A stretch of DNA of 64,000 bases from Methanobacteriaceae archaeon (GTDB lineage Archaea; Methanobacteriota; Methanobacteria; Methanobacteriales; Methanobacteriaceae): NCBI GenBank assembly GCA_013403005.1, contig JACBOA010000002.1, forward strand, positions 77,001 through 141,000. The letters run 5' to 3'. The notes under the pieces were generated by a model. That model was not told the DNA's origin and did not search any database. It saw only the letters and a list, made by a program, of their open reading frames with translations. Shown in pieces: positions 51,189-60,913 of this stretch (position 1 is its first letter; every line of letters starts with the position of its first letter). Made by a program: the position numbers and the translations under genes.

Positions 51189-52130
51189 TCAGCCCTCCTC
51201 CTGAATGGTTCTGCCAGTGTATTTCATGAACACATCCTCCAGGTTGGGGTGTTCCAGTTCTATGGAATTGACGAAGATTTTATGTTCATTGGCAAAATTC
51301 ACCAGCTCCGCTACCAGGTTCTCACCACGCTCCACCATCAACTTGATCTCTGAGTCCATCACATAAATATCCCGGACAAAATCCAGTTTCTCCACCAGTC
51401 CTGTGAATTTTTCCAGTTTATCCACATGCATGGTAATGGTATCAGCCTTTAACTCTCTTTTAAGATTTCGAGGTGAATCTGCAGTGATAATCTGACCTTG
51501 ATTTATGATGGCCACTTCATCACACAGCCTATCTGCTTCTTCCATATAATGAGTGGTCATTAATACAGAAACGTCCCGATTCTGGTTTAAATCTTTTATA
51601 TACTCCCATATACTCTCTCTAGTCTGAGGATCCAGCCCCAAAGTGGGTTCATCCAGGAAAAGAACCTTCGGATGGTGTATCAAACCTCTGCCTATCTCCA
51701 GTCTACGTTTCATCCCTCCAGAATAGGTTTTAACGAATTCATCTGCCTTATGACCCAGGGCAATGAGATCCAGTATCTCCTCAATACGCTTCTGCCGAAC
51801 ATCCTTGGGCACACCATAGAGTGATGCATGCATTTGAAGATGCTCACGTCCAGTGAGCATGTCATCCAGAGCTCTGGACTGGAAGACAATCCCTATGGAT
51901 TTTCTAACCTCCTTGGGATTTTTTACAACATCGTATCCATTAATCGTAGCTGAACCTTTGGTGGGGTGCAGTATGGTGCACAGCATGGAAATTAAAGTGG
52001 TTTTACCCGCCCCATTCGGACCTAAAACTCCGTATACACTATTTTTTGGGACTTTAAGGTTCACTCCATTGACTGCAGTGAAATTATCATATTTTTTGGT
52101 TATTTCATGGGTTTCAATGATGTATTCCAT
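51189..52130 (-). CDS. ABC transporter ATP-binding protein (DrrA type)
   Basis: This 313-residue ATPase partners the permease downstream. It has Walker A GPNGAGKTTL, signature YSGGMKRRLEIG, Walker B VLFLDEPTLGLD and the H-loop TTHYMEEADRL. A C-terminal extension of about 90 residues with ELVNFANEHKIFVNSIELE is as in the drug/lipid exporter subgroup. GGAGGAAGATC precedes the ATG. Confidence 0.93.
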   Translation of the reverse strand: MEYIIETHEITKKYDNFTAVNGVNLKVPKNSVYGVLGPNGAGKTTLISMLCTILHPTKGSATINGYDVVKNPKEVRKSIGIVFQSRALDDMLTGREHLQMHASLYGVPKDVRQKRIEEILDLIALGHKADEFVKTYSGGMKRRLEIGRGLIHHPKVLFLDEPTLGLDPQTRESIWEYIKDLNQNRDVSVLMTTHYMEEADRLCDEVAIINQGQIITADSPRNLKRELKADTITMHVDKLEKFTGLVEKLDFVRDIYVMDSEIKLMVERGENLVAELVNFANEHKIFVNSIELEHPNLEDVFMKYTGRTIQEEG

Positions 52131-52338
52131 GATCTTCCTCCATAAAACTAAGTTATTATGAAAAAAAATTGGGTGATAGTGTTGATAATAACATTAAATA
52201 ATAGTAGTTGGTTGGGGTAAGATTTAATAATATCGAACCATGCAGGAAAATTTTCATCATCTGGGATTCATTCTGCCAAAAAAAATAAAACAAAATATTA
52301 CTATATAATATAATCAGCAGATTTAGAGGGGGATAAAG

Positions 52339-53709
52339 TTGATATTTAAGCTGATTAAATCCGAAGGAATAGCACATCACTCCTATTTTATTGGAAACAG
52401 TGGAAGAGCAGCAGTTGTTGATCCTCGCCGGGATATTGAAGTTTACCTGAACCTGGCAGAATCACACAACTTGGATATAACCCATATCTTCGAAACCCAT
52501 CGTAACGAAGACTATGTTATCGGGTCTTTGGAACTGGCAGATGCCACTGATGCCCAAATATTCCATGGAAGGGGTCTTGATTTTGCTTATGGTAATTCAG
52601 TTAGTGAAGGAGATAAATTTCAACTGGGTAATGTTGAACTGGAAATCCTGGAAACTCCTGGTCACACCCTGGAAAGCATATCCCTTGTTTTAAGGGATTT
52701 GGCAGTTTCTAATGAAGCTCAGATAATATTTTCTGGTGATGTGATCTTTGCCGGGGAAACAGGGCGAATTGATTTTTATGGGATTAATCGACGAGAAGAG
52801 ATGGCAGGATTGCTTTATGACAGTATCTTCAGCAAAATACTTCCCCTGGGTGATCAGGCCATCCTATGCCCGGCTCATGGAGCAGGTTCAGTTTGCGGTG
52901 CAGATATAAGGGAGCAGGATTACACTACAGTAGGTTATGAAAAGAAAACAAACCAACAATTAAATTCCAGCTCTAAAAGAGAATTTGTTGATTTTAAAGT
53001 TAAAGAATTTCATTACACACCCCCCTACTTCCAGAAAATGGAAGAATACAATCTGAAGGGCGCGCCTATACTGGGAAGGCTTCCCTACATGAAGTCTATC
53101 CCTGCTAAGGTTCTTAAAGAAATGCAAAGTGAGGGTGCTCAGATTCTGGATGTTCGAAAACCCACCAGTTTTGCAGGTGGGCACATTCCAGGAAGTCTTA
53201 ATATTTGGAGAGAGGGTGTTGCTGCCTTTGCTGGCTGGTTTCTAAACTACAATGACCCCATCATCTTGGTTAATGATCAGGGTTGTAGTTTAGATAAAAT
53301 ACGAAACTCCCTGATAAGACTGGGTTTTGACAATCTTCACAGCTTCCTGAAGGATGGATTCCCTGGATGGTACCTCCATGCAGAAAAAATCAGCACCCTT
53401 AAAGTCTGGACCGTGCAGGAACTGAACAAAAATCAATTTAAAGGTGAATTCTTCCTGCTGGATGTGCGTAAAATCAATGACTGGGAGCAAGGATACATTG
53501 AAGGTGCAGAACACATTTATGTAGGGGATGTTCCTGGCAAAATGGATGAGATACCCCAAAACATCCCTGTGGTTATTTACTGCGATTCTGGCTATAAATC
53601 AACACTGGCATGTAGCTTCCTCAAGAAAAATGGTTACAGTGATTTGAACACTGTTTTAGGGGGTATTAACGCCTGGAGAAAAGCAGGGTATAATGTTGTA
53701 AAAAAATAA
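52339..53709 (+). CDS. MBL-fold hydrolase with two rhodanese domains
   Basis: The first 250 residues form a metallo-beta-lactamase domain. In place of THxHxDH it has THRNEDY (H54, N56, D58), while H109 (ETPGHTLES) and D134 (SGDV) are kept, leaving three ligands for a single metal as in the ETHE1 persulfide dioxygenase group. A first rhodanese domain (KEMQSEGAQILDVRKP) lacks an obvious active Cys. The second has YCDSGYKS with the catalytic Cys. The TTG at 52339 follows GGGGGAT. The role is probably sulfur transfer or persulfide removal. Confidence 0.85.
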   Translation: MIFKLIKSEGIAHHSYFIGNSGRAAVVDPRRDIEVYLNLAESHNLDITHIFETHRNEDYVIGSLELADATDAQIFHGRGLDFAYGNSVSEGDKFQLGNVELEILETPGHTLESISLVLRDLAVSNEAQIIFSGDVIFAGETGRIDFYGINRREEMAGLLYDSIFSKILPLGDQAILCPAHGAGSVCGADIREQDYTTVGYEKKTNQQLNSSSKREFVDFKVKEFHYTPPYFQKMEEYNLKGAPILGRLPYMKSIPAKVLKEMQSEGAQILDVRKPTSFAGGHIPGSLNIWREGVAAFAGWFLNYNDPIILVNDQGCSLDKIRNSLIRLGFDNLHSFLKDGFPGWYLHAEKISTLKVWTVQELNKNQFKGEFFLLDVRKINDWEQGYIEGAEHIYVGDVPGKMDEIPQNIPVVIYCDSGYKSTLACSFLKKNGYSDLNTVLGGINAWRKAGYNVVKK

Positions 53710-53816
53710 AAAAAACCATGATCTGTTCTATGGTTTAAAAGTTCTATGGTTAAAAGTCTTAAAATCATTGTGGAAAACTATATAAAAAGAAAAATGAGAC
53801 ATCCAAGTGGTGATGC

Positions 53817-54293
53817 ATGTTGAACATTTTGAAAATTCCTTCCATGAGTAAAAATGAGTACGATGAATTTATTAAGAAACAATATTTAAGCAGAATTGCA
53901 TTTAAAGGTGAATACCCCTACATTGCACCATTTTTATATGTTTTTGATGGTAAGTTTATTTACTTCCTCAGCACCAAGTACGGTAAAAAAGTGGAACTTT
54001 TAAAGCAAGACCCTAAGGTTGCAGTGGAGATTGAGCATTACGAATGTGACATGTCAAACTATGCTTTCGTGACACTTCAGGGAAATATTAACCCGGTTGA
54101 TGATGAGGATGAAAAAGTTGAAGTAAAGAGGATGTTCGTAGACATGATCCAGGATAAAAATCTCTCCTCCAATGTGCTGGCTGCCCTGGGCCACTCCCCA
54201 GATGATCCTCCAGAATCTCTCCTTAAAGGAGAACGCTGTTTTGTATGGAAGCTGGTGAATGTTAAAAAGATCATAGCTCTTAAAAATGTTTAA
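53817..54293 (+). CDS. Flavin-binding split-barrel protein (pyridoxamine 5'-phosphate oxidase-like)
   Basis: A 158-residue protein of the FMN-binding split-barrel superfamily, shown by RIAFKGEYPYIAPFLYVFDGKFIYFLS, KKVELLKQDPKVAVEIE and VTLQGNINPV. Members of this family in methanogens may use FMN or F420. The ATG at 53817 has GGTGAT only two bases away, so a TTG at 53820 is a possible alternative. A TATA-like ACTATATAAA lies at about 53777-53786. The function is not assigned. Confidence 0.82.
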   Translation: MLNILKIPSMSKNEYDEFIKKQYLSRIAFKGEYPYIAPFLYVFDGKFIYFLSTKYGKKVELLKQDPKVAVEIEHYECDMSNYAFVTLQGNINPVDDEDEKVEVKRMFVDMIQDKNLSSNVLAALGHSPDDPPESLLKGERCFVWKLVNVKKIIALKNV

Positions 54294-54422
54294 CACTTAA
54301 GAATACTGAATGAGAATAGGAATAAAAAAATAATCATTCCCCATCAAATCAATAAAACATTCCAGATTAGATAAAAAAAATGAAATATCCATATTATACA
54401 CATGAAAGGGAGGATGGAATGA

Positions 54423-54908
54423 ATGGAAAGTTTTAATATTCGGGAAATTCCCAAATTAATTGCTTCTGTACTTATTGTTTTTCTTGCAGGTGGCCTGGGG
54501 AGTGCAGTAACCTTCCCCCAGATAACCACCTGGTATGTTAATCTGGCCAAACCCAGCTGGACACCACCCAATGAATGGTTCGGACCCATATGGTCAACAT
54601 TATACATATTGATTGGTATTGCTCTTTTCCTGGTCTGGAGACAAGGCCTGGAAAGAAGGGATGTTAAATTTGCCATTTTAATATTCGCAGTGCAATTAGC
54701 ACTTAATGTGGTATGGTCTTTAGTCTTCTTTGGACTAGAATCCATTCTGGGAGGTTTCATACTAATACTACTATTATGGATAGCCATCCTGGCCAACATT
54801 ATCGCCTTTTACGTCATATCAAAACCAGCAGGGATTTTACTCATACCATACATCATATGGGTTAGTATCGCCTCTTATCTAAATTACAGCGTGCTCATCC
54901 TTAATTGA
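54423..54908 (+). CDS. TspO/MBR-family membrane protein
   Basis: This is a five-helix membrane protein of 161 residues with the TspO signature: KPSWTPPNEWFGPIWSTLYILIG and VQLALNVVWSLVFFGLESILGG. TspO proteins bind or degrade porphyrins and related tetrapyrroles. In a methanogen the ligand may be a corrinoid or F430 precursor, but this is inference. GGAGGATGGAATGA precedes the ATG. No other gene overlaps or seems to share its transcript. Confidence 0.92.
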   Translation: MESFNIREIPKLIASVLIVFLAGGLGSAVTFPQITTWYVNLAKPSWTPPNEWFGPIWSTLYILIGIALFLVWRQGLERRDVKFAILIFAVQLALNVVWSLVFFGLESILGGFILILLLWIAILANIIAFYVISKPAGILLIPYIIWVSIASYLNYSVLILN

Positions 54909-55043
54909 AATTCTTAATTGAATATACAAATCATCCCCATTGGACAATCATCCTTTTTTTATTTTCAACTTCAATCTTTTTAATTCTCAATCACATGATC
55001 TAAAATGAACTTTACATCCAATAATTGGCAGAGGTTTTAGAAA

Positions 55044-55832
55044 ATGGGATACTACGACATGAACAAAGAAGAGAGGAGGAAGTTTGTGCACAAAATGGAA
55101 TATGAACTTATTGCTGATCTTAAAAATGATGAGATGGATAAAACTCTCTATTACTCGGCGGATGACGATGTTTACATTCGAAAAAATGTTTCCAACATTT
55201 TAGGAAAGATTTACCGTGGTCAGAAACTCAACACCCAGAAGATCAGTTCACAAGACCAGAAAGTGTTTAAAGAAAAGATAATCCATACCACCAGTGTCCT
55301 TCTGAAAAATGATGATGAGAATGTTAGGCAAACTGCGGTGTATCTGGCGGGAGAGATAGGGAAAAAGGATGCACCTGCAGTGTTTGATTTTCTGGAAACT
55401 GCTCTGAAGGATCCTCATCATAAAGTAAGAAATGGGGTGATGAGTTCCTTGAAAGTTATGGGTGATAAAAACCCCCAACCCACCCTTGAATTTGCAAAGG
55501 TTTTCATACACGACAAAGACCCTGAAATCAGGCGTAAAGTCGTGCATGGCATTGAACTTAGGGGCAGAACCCATCCTGAAGACATTCTACCCCTTTTAGA
55601 AGAATTGCAGTATGAAGATAATCCACAGGTGAGGAAAATGATCATTCATGTCCTGGGACAGATAAGCTACAAAGAAGGATGCTTAGAAAAGGTTACCAGT
55701 GCCCTTAAAAAGTGGGAAAATAAAAAGATTGTGGAGGACATCATCCCTTACATAATCAAAGTGCATGAAAACTACCCATTCAGTGCTAAAACCCCTGAAG
55801 AGGCTCGAAAATATTTAAAAGAAAACATTTGA
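55044..55832 (+). CDS. HEAT-repeat protein
   Basis: The 262-residue protein consists of tandem HEAT-like helical repeats of about 35-40 residues (DENVRQTAVYLAGEIGKKDA, PHHKVRNGVMSSLKVMGD, DPEIRRKVVHGIELRGRT, NPQVRKMIIHVLGQIS). Such solenoids bind proteins or DNA; no catalytic signature is visible. It may be related to DNA-alkylation-repair-type proteins, but I do not claim so. GAGGTTTTAGAAA precedes the ATG. Confidence 0.85.
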   Translation: MGYYDMNKEERRKFVHKMEYELIADLKNDEMDKTLYYSADDDVYIRKNVSNILGKIYRGQKLNTQKISSQDQKVFKEKIIHTTSVLLKNDDENVRQTAVYLAGEIGKKDAPAVFDFLETALKDPHHKVRNGVMSSLKVMGDKNPQPTLEFAKVFIHDKDPEIRRKVVHGIELRGRTHPEDILPLLEELQYEDNPQVRKMIIHVLGQISYKEGCLEKVTSALKKWENKKIVEDIIPYIIKVHENYPFSAKTPEEARKYLKENI

Positions 55833-56017
55833 ACCGCAATGTAATTTCCATCAATACAACTTAAATTCCTCTTTAAATTTCATTTATAATTTAATATGAG
55901 GAACTTTAATACTATACATCAATATTATACACATTCTTTAAAATTTAAACCCATTAAACAAGATTAAATCTGATTTTATGATGAATCAACATTTTTTGAT
56001 TGAATAAATTATTTTTT

Positions 56018-57790
56018 CTACGTTCTACTCTGGTAATATAGTTCTTTAAATTTGAAGGTGTATTTGGTTCCATTATTCCTATCAATTTTTACTTTAGCGT
56101 TTAATTGATTTGCCAGTGTTTTTACAACCATTAATCCCAGCTTTTTGGAATTTTCGGGATTAATATTTTTGGGAAGACCAACACCGTCATCTTCATAATT
56201 TAAAACATATGAATCATTATCCTGTTTTAAGTTAACCAGAATATTGCCTTTTTCACCATGGGGAAATGCATGTTTAATGCTGTTGGTTGCCAGTTCATTT
56301 ATTATAAGACCACAGGGCATGGCAGTTTCAATACCCATATCTGTGCATTCAACCTGAATTTTTAGGTTTATAACACCTTTGTCAACATGGTAGGAATTGA
56401 AAATATTCCTTAACAATTTTTTCAAGTATTCTTCAAAGTCTACTCTACGAATGTCCTTTGACTGGTAAAGGTTTTCATGTACCATGGCCATGGTCCTCAC
56501 CCTGCCCTGACACTCCCGCAGAATATCAGCAGTCTCCAGATCATCCACCTGTAGTCGTTGTAAACTCAAAAGACTGGAAATGATCTGCAAATTATTCTTC
56601 ACCCTATGATGTATCTCACGTAATAAAAGTTCTTTCTCCTCTAAAGAAGTTTTAAGACTATCTTCAGCCTTTTTACGTTCAGTAATATCTTCAAGTATTA
56701 TTACAAGACCGTCTATTTTATCTTCATTTTTGATAACCGAGGGATGAGCCCTGAAAAAAACATCTTCACCCTCTTTATTTTTCAAAGACCATTCAACTTG
56801 TTTTAATCCATTCCCCCTGACTAAGTCTTTAAAAGCTTTTAAAGCCTTCTTGCATTCTATTTTTACTTTAGGGAGGAGTTTCATGAACTTTTGGCCGATT
56901 AGTTCCTCTTTCTTAAATCCTGAAAGATGTTCTATTCTGTCGTTGGCTTCAATAATGGTTCCATAGCGATCTAATAAGATGATGGCCTCAGCAGCATTCT
57001 CGAAGATAGTCTTAAACTTCTCTTGGGATTTTTCAATGGCGATTTTAGATTTTTCAAGTTCTGTCATGTCTAAAATAGACACCATACTCTTTTTGGTGTC
57101 GGGTATCATGGCCACAGTTAAACAAGCCGGTTTGATAACACCATCCCGGTCAACGATCCTGGATTCATAATTTCTGGGGGCGTATTCCGGGTTTATCCTG
57201 CGCAGTTTGTGATATTCCTCCATTTTTCCAATGTCCTCAGGGAATATGAATTCTGTCCACTTCATCTTATGCTCTATTTCTTCCTTTTTATACCCTGTGA
57301 AGTTGGAAAATTCCATATTCACCAGAGAAATTGTTTTATCTTCTTCAATGATGGCAGTAGCTGTGCCTGTGTTTTCAAAAATAGTTTCATAATAATTTTT
57401 CTGGCTCTTTTTATACTTTTTTTCCATCCCATTCTTGTAAAGAGCAACTTCAATGGCAATTTTGAGTTTACGATTATCAAAGGGTTTAATTAAATAACCG
57501 TAGGGTTCGCTTAAAAGGGCTCGCTGAACTGTAGTGTCATCTGGAAGGGCAGTGAGGAATATAACTGGTATTTTAAAATTTTTTATAACCTTTGAAGCTT
57601 CTATGCCATCCATATCTCCTTCTAAAATAACATCCATCAAAATCAGATCGGGTTTTAAATTTCTGGCCTGCGTTATAGCTTCTCTTCCACTTGATGCAAT
57701 ATGTAGCACATTATAGCCCATTGATTGGAGGCTTTTTTTCAAATTCATTGCCTCCACAACTTCATCTTCAACAACTAGAATATTTGACAA
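56018..57790 (-). CDS. Histidine kinase with N-terminal receiver and two PAS domains
   Basis: A 590-residue soluble sensor kinase. A receiver domain spans about 1-125 with phosphorylatable Asp near 52 (LILMDVILEGDMDGI) and the lysine of YLIKPF. PAS domains lie at about 135-265 and 265-375. A HisKA_2-type phospho-acceptor (LLREIHHRVKNNLQIISSLLSLQ) near 391 and a HATPase domain with INELATNSIKHAFP and DDGVGLPK follow. The receiver-first order is common in methanogens. The TTG at 57790 follows GAGGTGAACTA. No partner response regulator is nearby. Confidence 0.92.
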   Translation of the reverse strand: MSNILVVEDEVVEAMNLKKSLQSMGYNVLHIASSGREAITQARNLKPDLILMDVILEGDMDGIEASKVIKNFKIPVIFLTALPDDTTVQRALLSEPYGYLIKPFDNRKLKIAIEVALYKNGMEKKYKKSQKNYYETIFENTGTATAIIEEDKTISLVNMEFSNFTGYKKEEIEHKMKWTEFIFPEDIGKMEEYHKLRRINPEYAPRNYESRIVDRDGVIKPACLTVAMIPDTKKSMVSILDMTELEKSKIAIEKSQEKFKTIFENAAEAIILLDRYGTIIEANDRIEHLSGFKKEELIGQKFMKLLPKVKIECKKALKAFKDLVRGNGLKQVEWSLKNKEGEDVFFRAHPSVIKNEDKIDGLVIILEDITERKKAEDSLKTSLEEKELLLREIHHRVKNNLQIISSLLSLQRLQVDDLETADILRECQGRVRTMAMVHENLYQSKDIRRVDFEEYLKKLLRNIFNSYHVDKGVINLKIQVECTDMGIETAMPCGLIINELATNSIKHAFPHGEKGNILVNLKQDNDSYVLNYEDDGVGLPKNINPENSKKLGLMVVKTLANQLNAKVKIDRNNGTKYTFKFKELYYQSRT

Positions 57791-58164
57791 TAGTTCACCT
57801 CTTAAAAAGCCATGGTAAACATCATAATGGATGTCTGCCCAACTTATACTATCTTTATGAATTCTGAAATTGATATAAATTACTGTTTCATAAAAATCAC
57901 CACCAAAAGGATACTCTTTTCCCGAAAATTTAAGATGAAAAAATCTCTTTTGAAGTCGTCAAAAAATCATAATAGTTGATTTAATAGCCTTAAATTCTTA
58001 TTTAAGTGATTAATCCTGGGCATAGTTTTATTAAGAATAAAATTTATAGTTGAAATGTGTGATGGATGAATAGAGAACATTGATAAAAAAAACTGACCAA
58101 TACCAAAATTGATTTTGAAAATTAGTAATTAGTAATTAGAGGCCAGAATGGGGAGGAATATTGT
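57791..58164. other. Divergent intergenic region, AT-rich
   Basis: The 374 bases between the histidine kinase gene and the PIG-L gene contain no gene I can support. The octamer TTAGTAAT occurs twice near 58124-58138. A TATA-like AAAATTTATAG near 58039-58050 is one promoter candidate for the PIG-L gene. Confidence 0.4.
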
Positions 58165-59613
58165 GTGGACAGTGAGAAACTATTTCAAATAAAAATTACC
58201 CGCAAGGGAATTATTTACATCTTAATATTCATTGTGTTACTTATCTCTGCTATTTATCTTATTTTCCTTTATTATGAGGATGAAGCTATTTATTCCAAGT
58301 TTCAACCCGCCCCAGATGTTAAAAGTTCTGACCGCATCCTGATTTTCGCCCCTCACCCTGATGATGAGAGTCTGGGTACTGGAGGGATCATTGCCAGAGC
58401 CATTGAAAAAAATGCTACAGTTAAAGTGGTCATGGTCACCGATGGCAGTAAATCCCACACACACACTGTTTTCAAACAATTCCAGACTAAAACCAACCTA
58501 ACAGAAAATGTTTCCCTACCCGAACTGAGGCATAATGAAACCTTGACTGCCATTAAAAATCTGGGATTGAATGAAAGCAATATTATATTCCTGGGTTATC
58601 CTGATGGAGGCCTAAGAAAGATGTTAAACGACCACTGGGATTACGGTAATCCCTACAAAAGTGACACTGATTATAACCAGTACGACCATGTACCCTACTC
58701 ATTTGCCTATGAAAAGAATGCGCCCTACACTGGAGCCAGTGTGGTTAAAAATATGGAATCCATAATTCAGGAATTTAAACCCAACATCATATTTTACCCA
58801 GATGATGGGGATGATCATCCGGATCACTGGGCAGTCAGTTTCTTTGCACAATATGCCATCATGGAAACCAATTACACTGGCAGCGAATACACCTACCTGG
58901 TTCATAAAGGTTTCCACTGGCCTAAACCAGAATATTACCTGCCCCATGAATGGTTAATCCCACCTAGAGAATTATTCGACCTGGATGCAAACTGGACCTA
59001 CTTCAGCATCACTGAAAATGAGGAAAACAAAAAAAGAGATGCTGTTAATTCCCACAAAAGCCAGATCCACTTAACCCGTGACTACCTGCAATCATTCGTC
59101 CGTGTTAATGATTTACTGGCTATTTACCCCTACATTACTGTGGCTAAGGACAATGGAAACCTATCAAAGGGGATAATGCCCAGTTCATCTTATAAAGACG
59201 AACGGGTTGATTATAAGACCCGAATTTTCAGTTCAGTGGAAGACTTAACCTCAGCAGGTATTAGCTACGATGATCAGTATGTTTACCTGGTGGTTGAAAC
59301 AGGCACTGATATTCCGGATGATGTAATTCACAACCTCCACCTGAGATGGTTCAATGGACAGACTGTGAAAAGAATAGACATCAAAGTTAAGGATGGGGTT
59401 GCTCAATATGAATCAAAAGCCAACAACAGCATTGTACCTTCTGATCCACCCCTGGTGGAAGAAAAAGAAAACATGATCCTGGTTAAACTTCCCAAAAGCA
59501 TCTTCACCGGAACTCAGGAAGCTCTCATGAGTATTGATGTTGCCACTAAAGATAACGATGCAATTGATATAATGGCCTGGCGGGGTTTTGATTTTCCAGC
59601 CAGTGCATTTTAG
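58165..59613 (+). CDS. Membrane-anchored PIG-L family deacetylase
   Basis: This 482-residue protein has one N-terminal membrane anchor (residues 14-38), so the catalytic part is probably outside. The PIG-L metal motif is APHPDDE (H64, D66, D67) and a second is DDHPDH near 213-218. The family removes acetyl groups from N-acetylglucosamine in glycolipids or cell-wall sugars. A C-terminal beta domain from about residue 360 is unassigned. The GTG at 58165 follows GGGGAGGAATATT. The next gene, an acetyltransferase-like membrane protein, starts 61 bases later. Confidence 0.88.
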   Translation: MDSEKLFQIKITRKGIIYILIFIVLLISAIYLIFLYYEDEAIYSKFQPAPDVKSSDRILIFAPHPDDESLGTGGIIARAIEKNATVKVVMVTDGSKSHTHTVFKQFQTKTNLTENVSLPELRHNETLTAIKNLGLNESNIIFLGYPDGGLRKMLNDHWDYGNPYKSDTDYNQYDHVPYSFAYEKNAPYTGASVVKNMESIIQEFKPNIIFYPDDGDDHPDHWAVSFFAQYAIMETNYTGSEYTYLVHKGFHWPKPEYYLPHEWLIPPRELFDLDANWTYFSITENEENKKRDAVNSHKSQIHLTRDYLQSFVRVNDLLAIYPYITVAKDNGNLSKGIMPSSSYKDERVDYKTRIFSSVEDLTSAGISYDDQYVYLVVETGTDIPDDVIHNLHLRWFNGQTVKRIDIKVKDGVAQYESKANNSIVPSDPPLVEEKENMILVKLPKSIFTGTQEALMSIDVATKDNDAIDIMAWRGFDFPASAF

Positions 59614-59674
59614 ACTCTAAGCTGCACAAGAAAAATACTGCAGGGGATTAAATAGAAATTATAAAGGGTGAGTT

Positions 59675-60790
59675 ATGGTAGCCATAAAGAAGCGCGTGGT
59701 TTCACTGGATACCTTCCGCGGGCTGACCATAGCCGGGATGATACTGGTGAATATTCTCAGTTTCTACCCTGACACTCCAGAAATGCTAGGACACTCCTCA
59801 TGGGTGGGTTTAACCTTAGCGGATCTGGTATTTCCTTTTTTCTTATTTATTGTAGGAGTTTCAATGACCTACTCCTTTGCATCCCGCTCTAAAATGTCTT
59901 CAAAAAAAATGTGGAGGCACTTCATCTTCCGGGTGCTGGCACTCTACCTCATAGGAGTTGCCCTTGGTTTTGGAATCTTTGTTAATGGAATCCCAGATTT
60001 TTACACCATCAGGATTCCCGGAGTGCTGCAGTTAATTGCACTCTCATCACTATTTGCCGCCCCATTTGCACGTCTGGAGAGTCGATGGATTCTCCTAACT
60101 GCTGGGATACTGATGCTTTTTCAAACCTTCATCCTATTGGGAGTTAGTGCTCCAGGTGTGCCTGCTGGTTCCCTGGATATGAATAATAATATTGCAGGAT
60201 ATGTTGATTCAAGAGTATTTGGTCCTGCACACTTACTTGATGATGGTTTTGACCCTGAGGGAATAATTGCAACAATAAATGGAACAGCTATGGTTCTCTT
60301 GGGTTTGGTTTTTGGAAGGTCTTTAAGATTAAGTGAAGATAAATGGAAAACTGTTCAACTCTTGTTAGGCAGCGGTATACTAGCAATTATAATAGGACTC
60401 CTAATATCACCAGTTCTGCCCCTTATCAAGCAACTGTGGACTGCAAGTTTTATACTGGTAAATGCAGGCCTGGCAACCATAATTCTAGCCTTACTCTACG
60501 CCTACATGGACATTTTAGGTAAGGGTAAAATTTTGAAGCTTGCTGTTCCCTTCGGACGAAATGCACTCATTATTTATATACTTTCCCTGTTGTTGGGAGT
60601 TTTAATTTTCTTACCCCGCTACTACCTCCCTGGAGGAGGATACATCGATATTGACGATACCACCATACCATTCCTTTCACAGTTTCTGGGACCTGCCGGA
60701 GGCACAGTTGCCTTTGGAATAATTGTAATCGCCTTTTGGTGGTTGGTGGCCTATATTATGGATAAAAAAAAGGTTTACATTAAATTATAA
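59675..60790 (+). CDS. Membrane acyltransferase of the heparan-alpha-glucosaminide N-acetyltransferase (NagX/DUF5009) type
   Basis: The 371-residue protein has about ten membrane segments and the family start RVVSLDTFRGLTIAGMILVN, with WVGLTLADLVFPFFLFIVGVS. Members acetylate amino sugars across the membrane. GGGTGAGTT precedes the ATG. It follows the PIG-L deacetylase gene closely on the same strand, so an exported sugar may be deacetylated by one and acetylated by the other. Confidence 0.88.
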   Translation: MVAIKKRVVSLDTFRGLTIAGMILVNILSFYPDTPEMLGHSSWVGLTLADLVFPFFLFIVGVSMTYSFASRSKMSSKKMWRHFIFRVLALYLIGVALGFGIFVNGIPDFYTIRIPGVLQLIALSSLFAAPFARLESRWILLTAGILMLFQTFILLGVSAPGVPAGSLDMNNNIAGYVDSRVFGPAHLLDDGFDPEGIIATINGTAMVLLGLVFGRSLRLSEDKWKTVQLLLGSGILAIIIGLLISPVLPLIKQLWTASFILVNAGLATIILALLYAYMDILGKGKILKLAVPFGRNALIIYILSLLLGVLIFLPRYYLPGGGYIDIDDTTIPFLSQFLGPAGGTVAFGIIVIAFWWLVAYIMDKKKVYIKL

Positions 60791-60913
60791 TATTTCCATT
60801 TCCAGAGATCATCATCTAGCCAGATCTTAAATTTAAACTGATTAAAAAAAACACAAACACACTAAACAAACAACAAGTTCATGAGAAAAAAATAATGCAC
60901 GGCAAACTGATAA

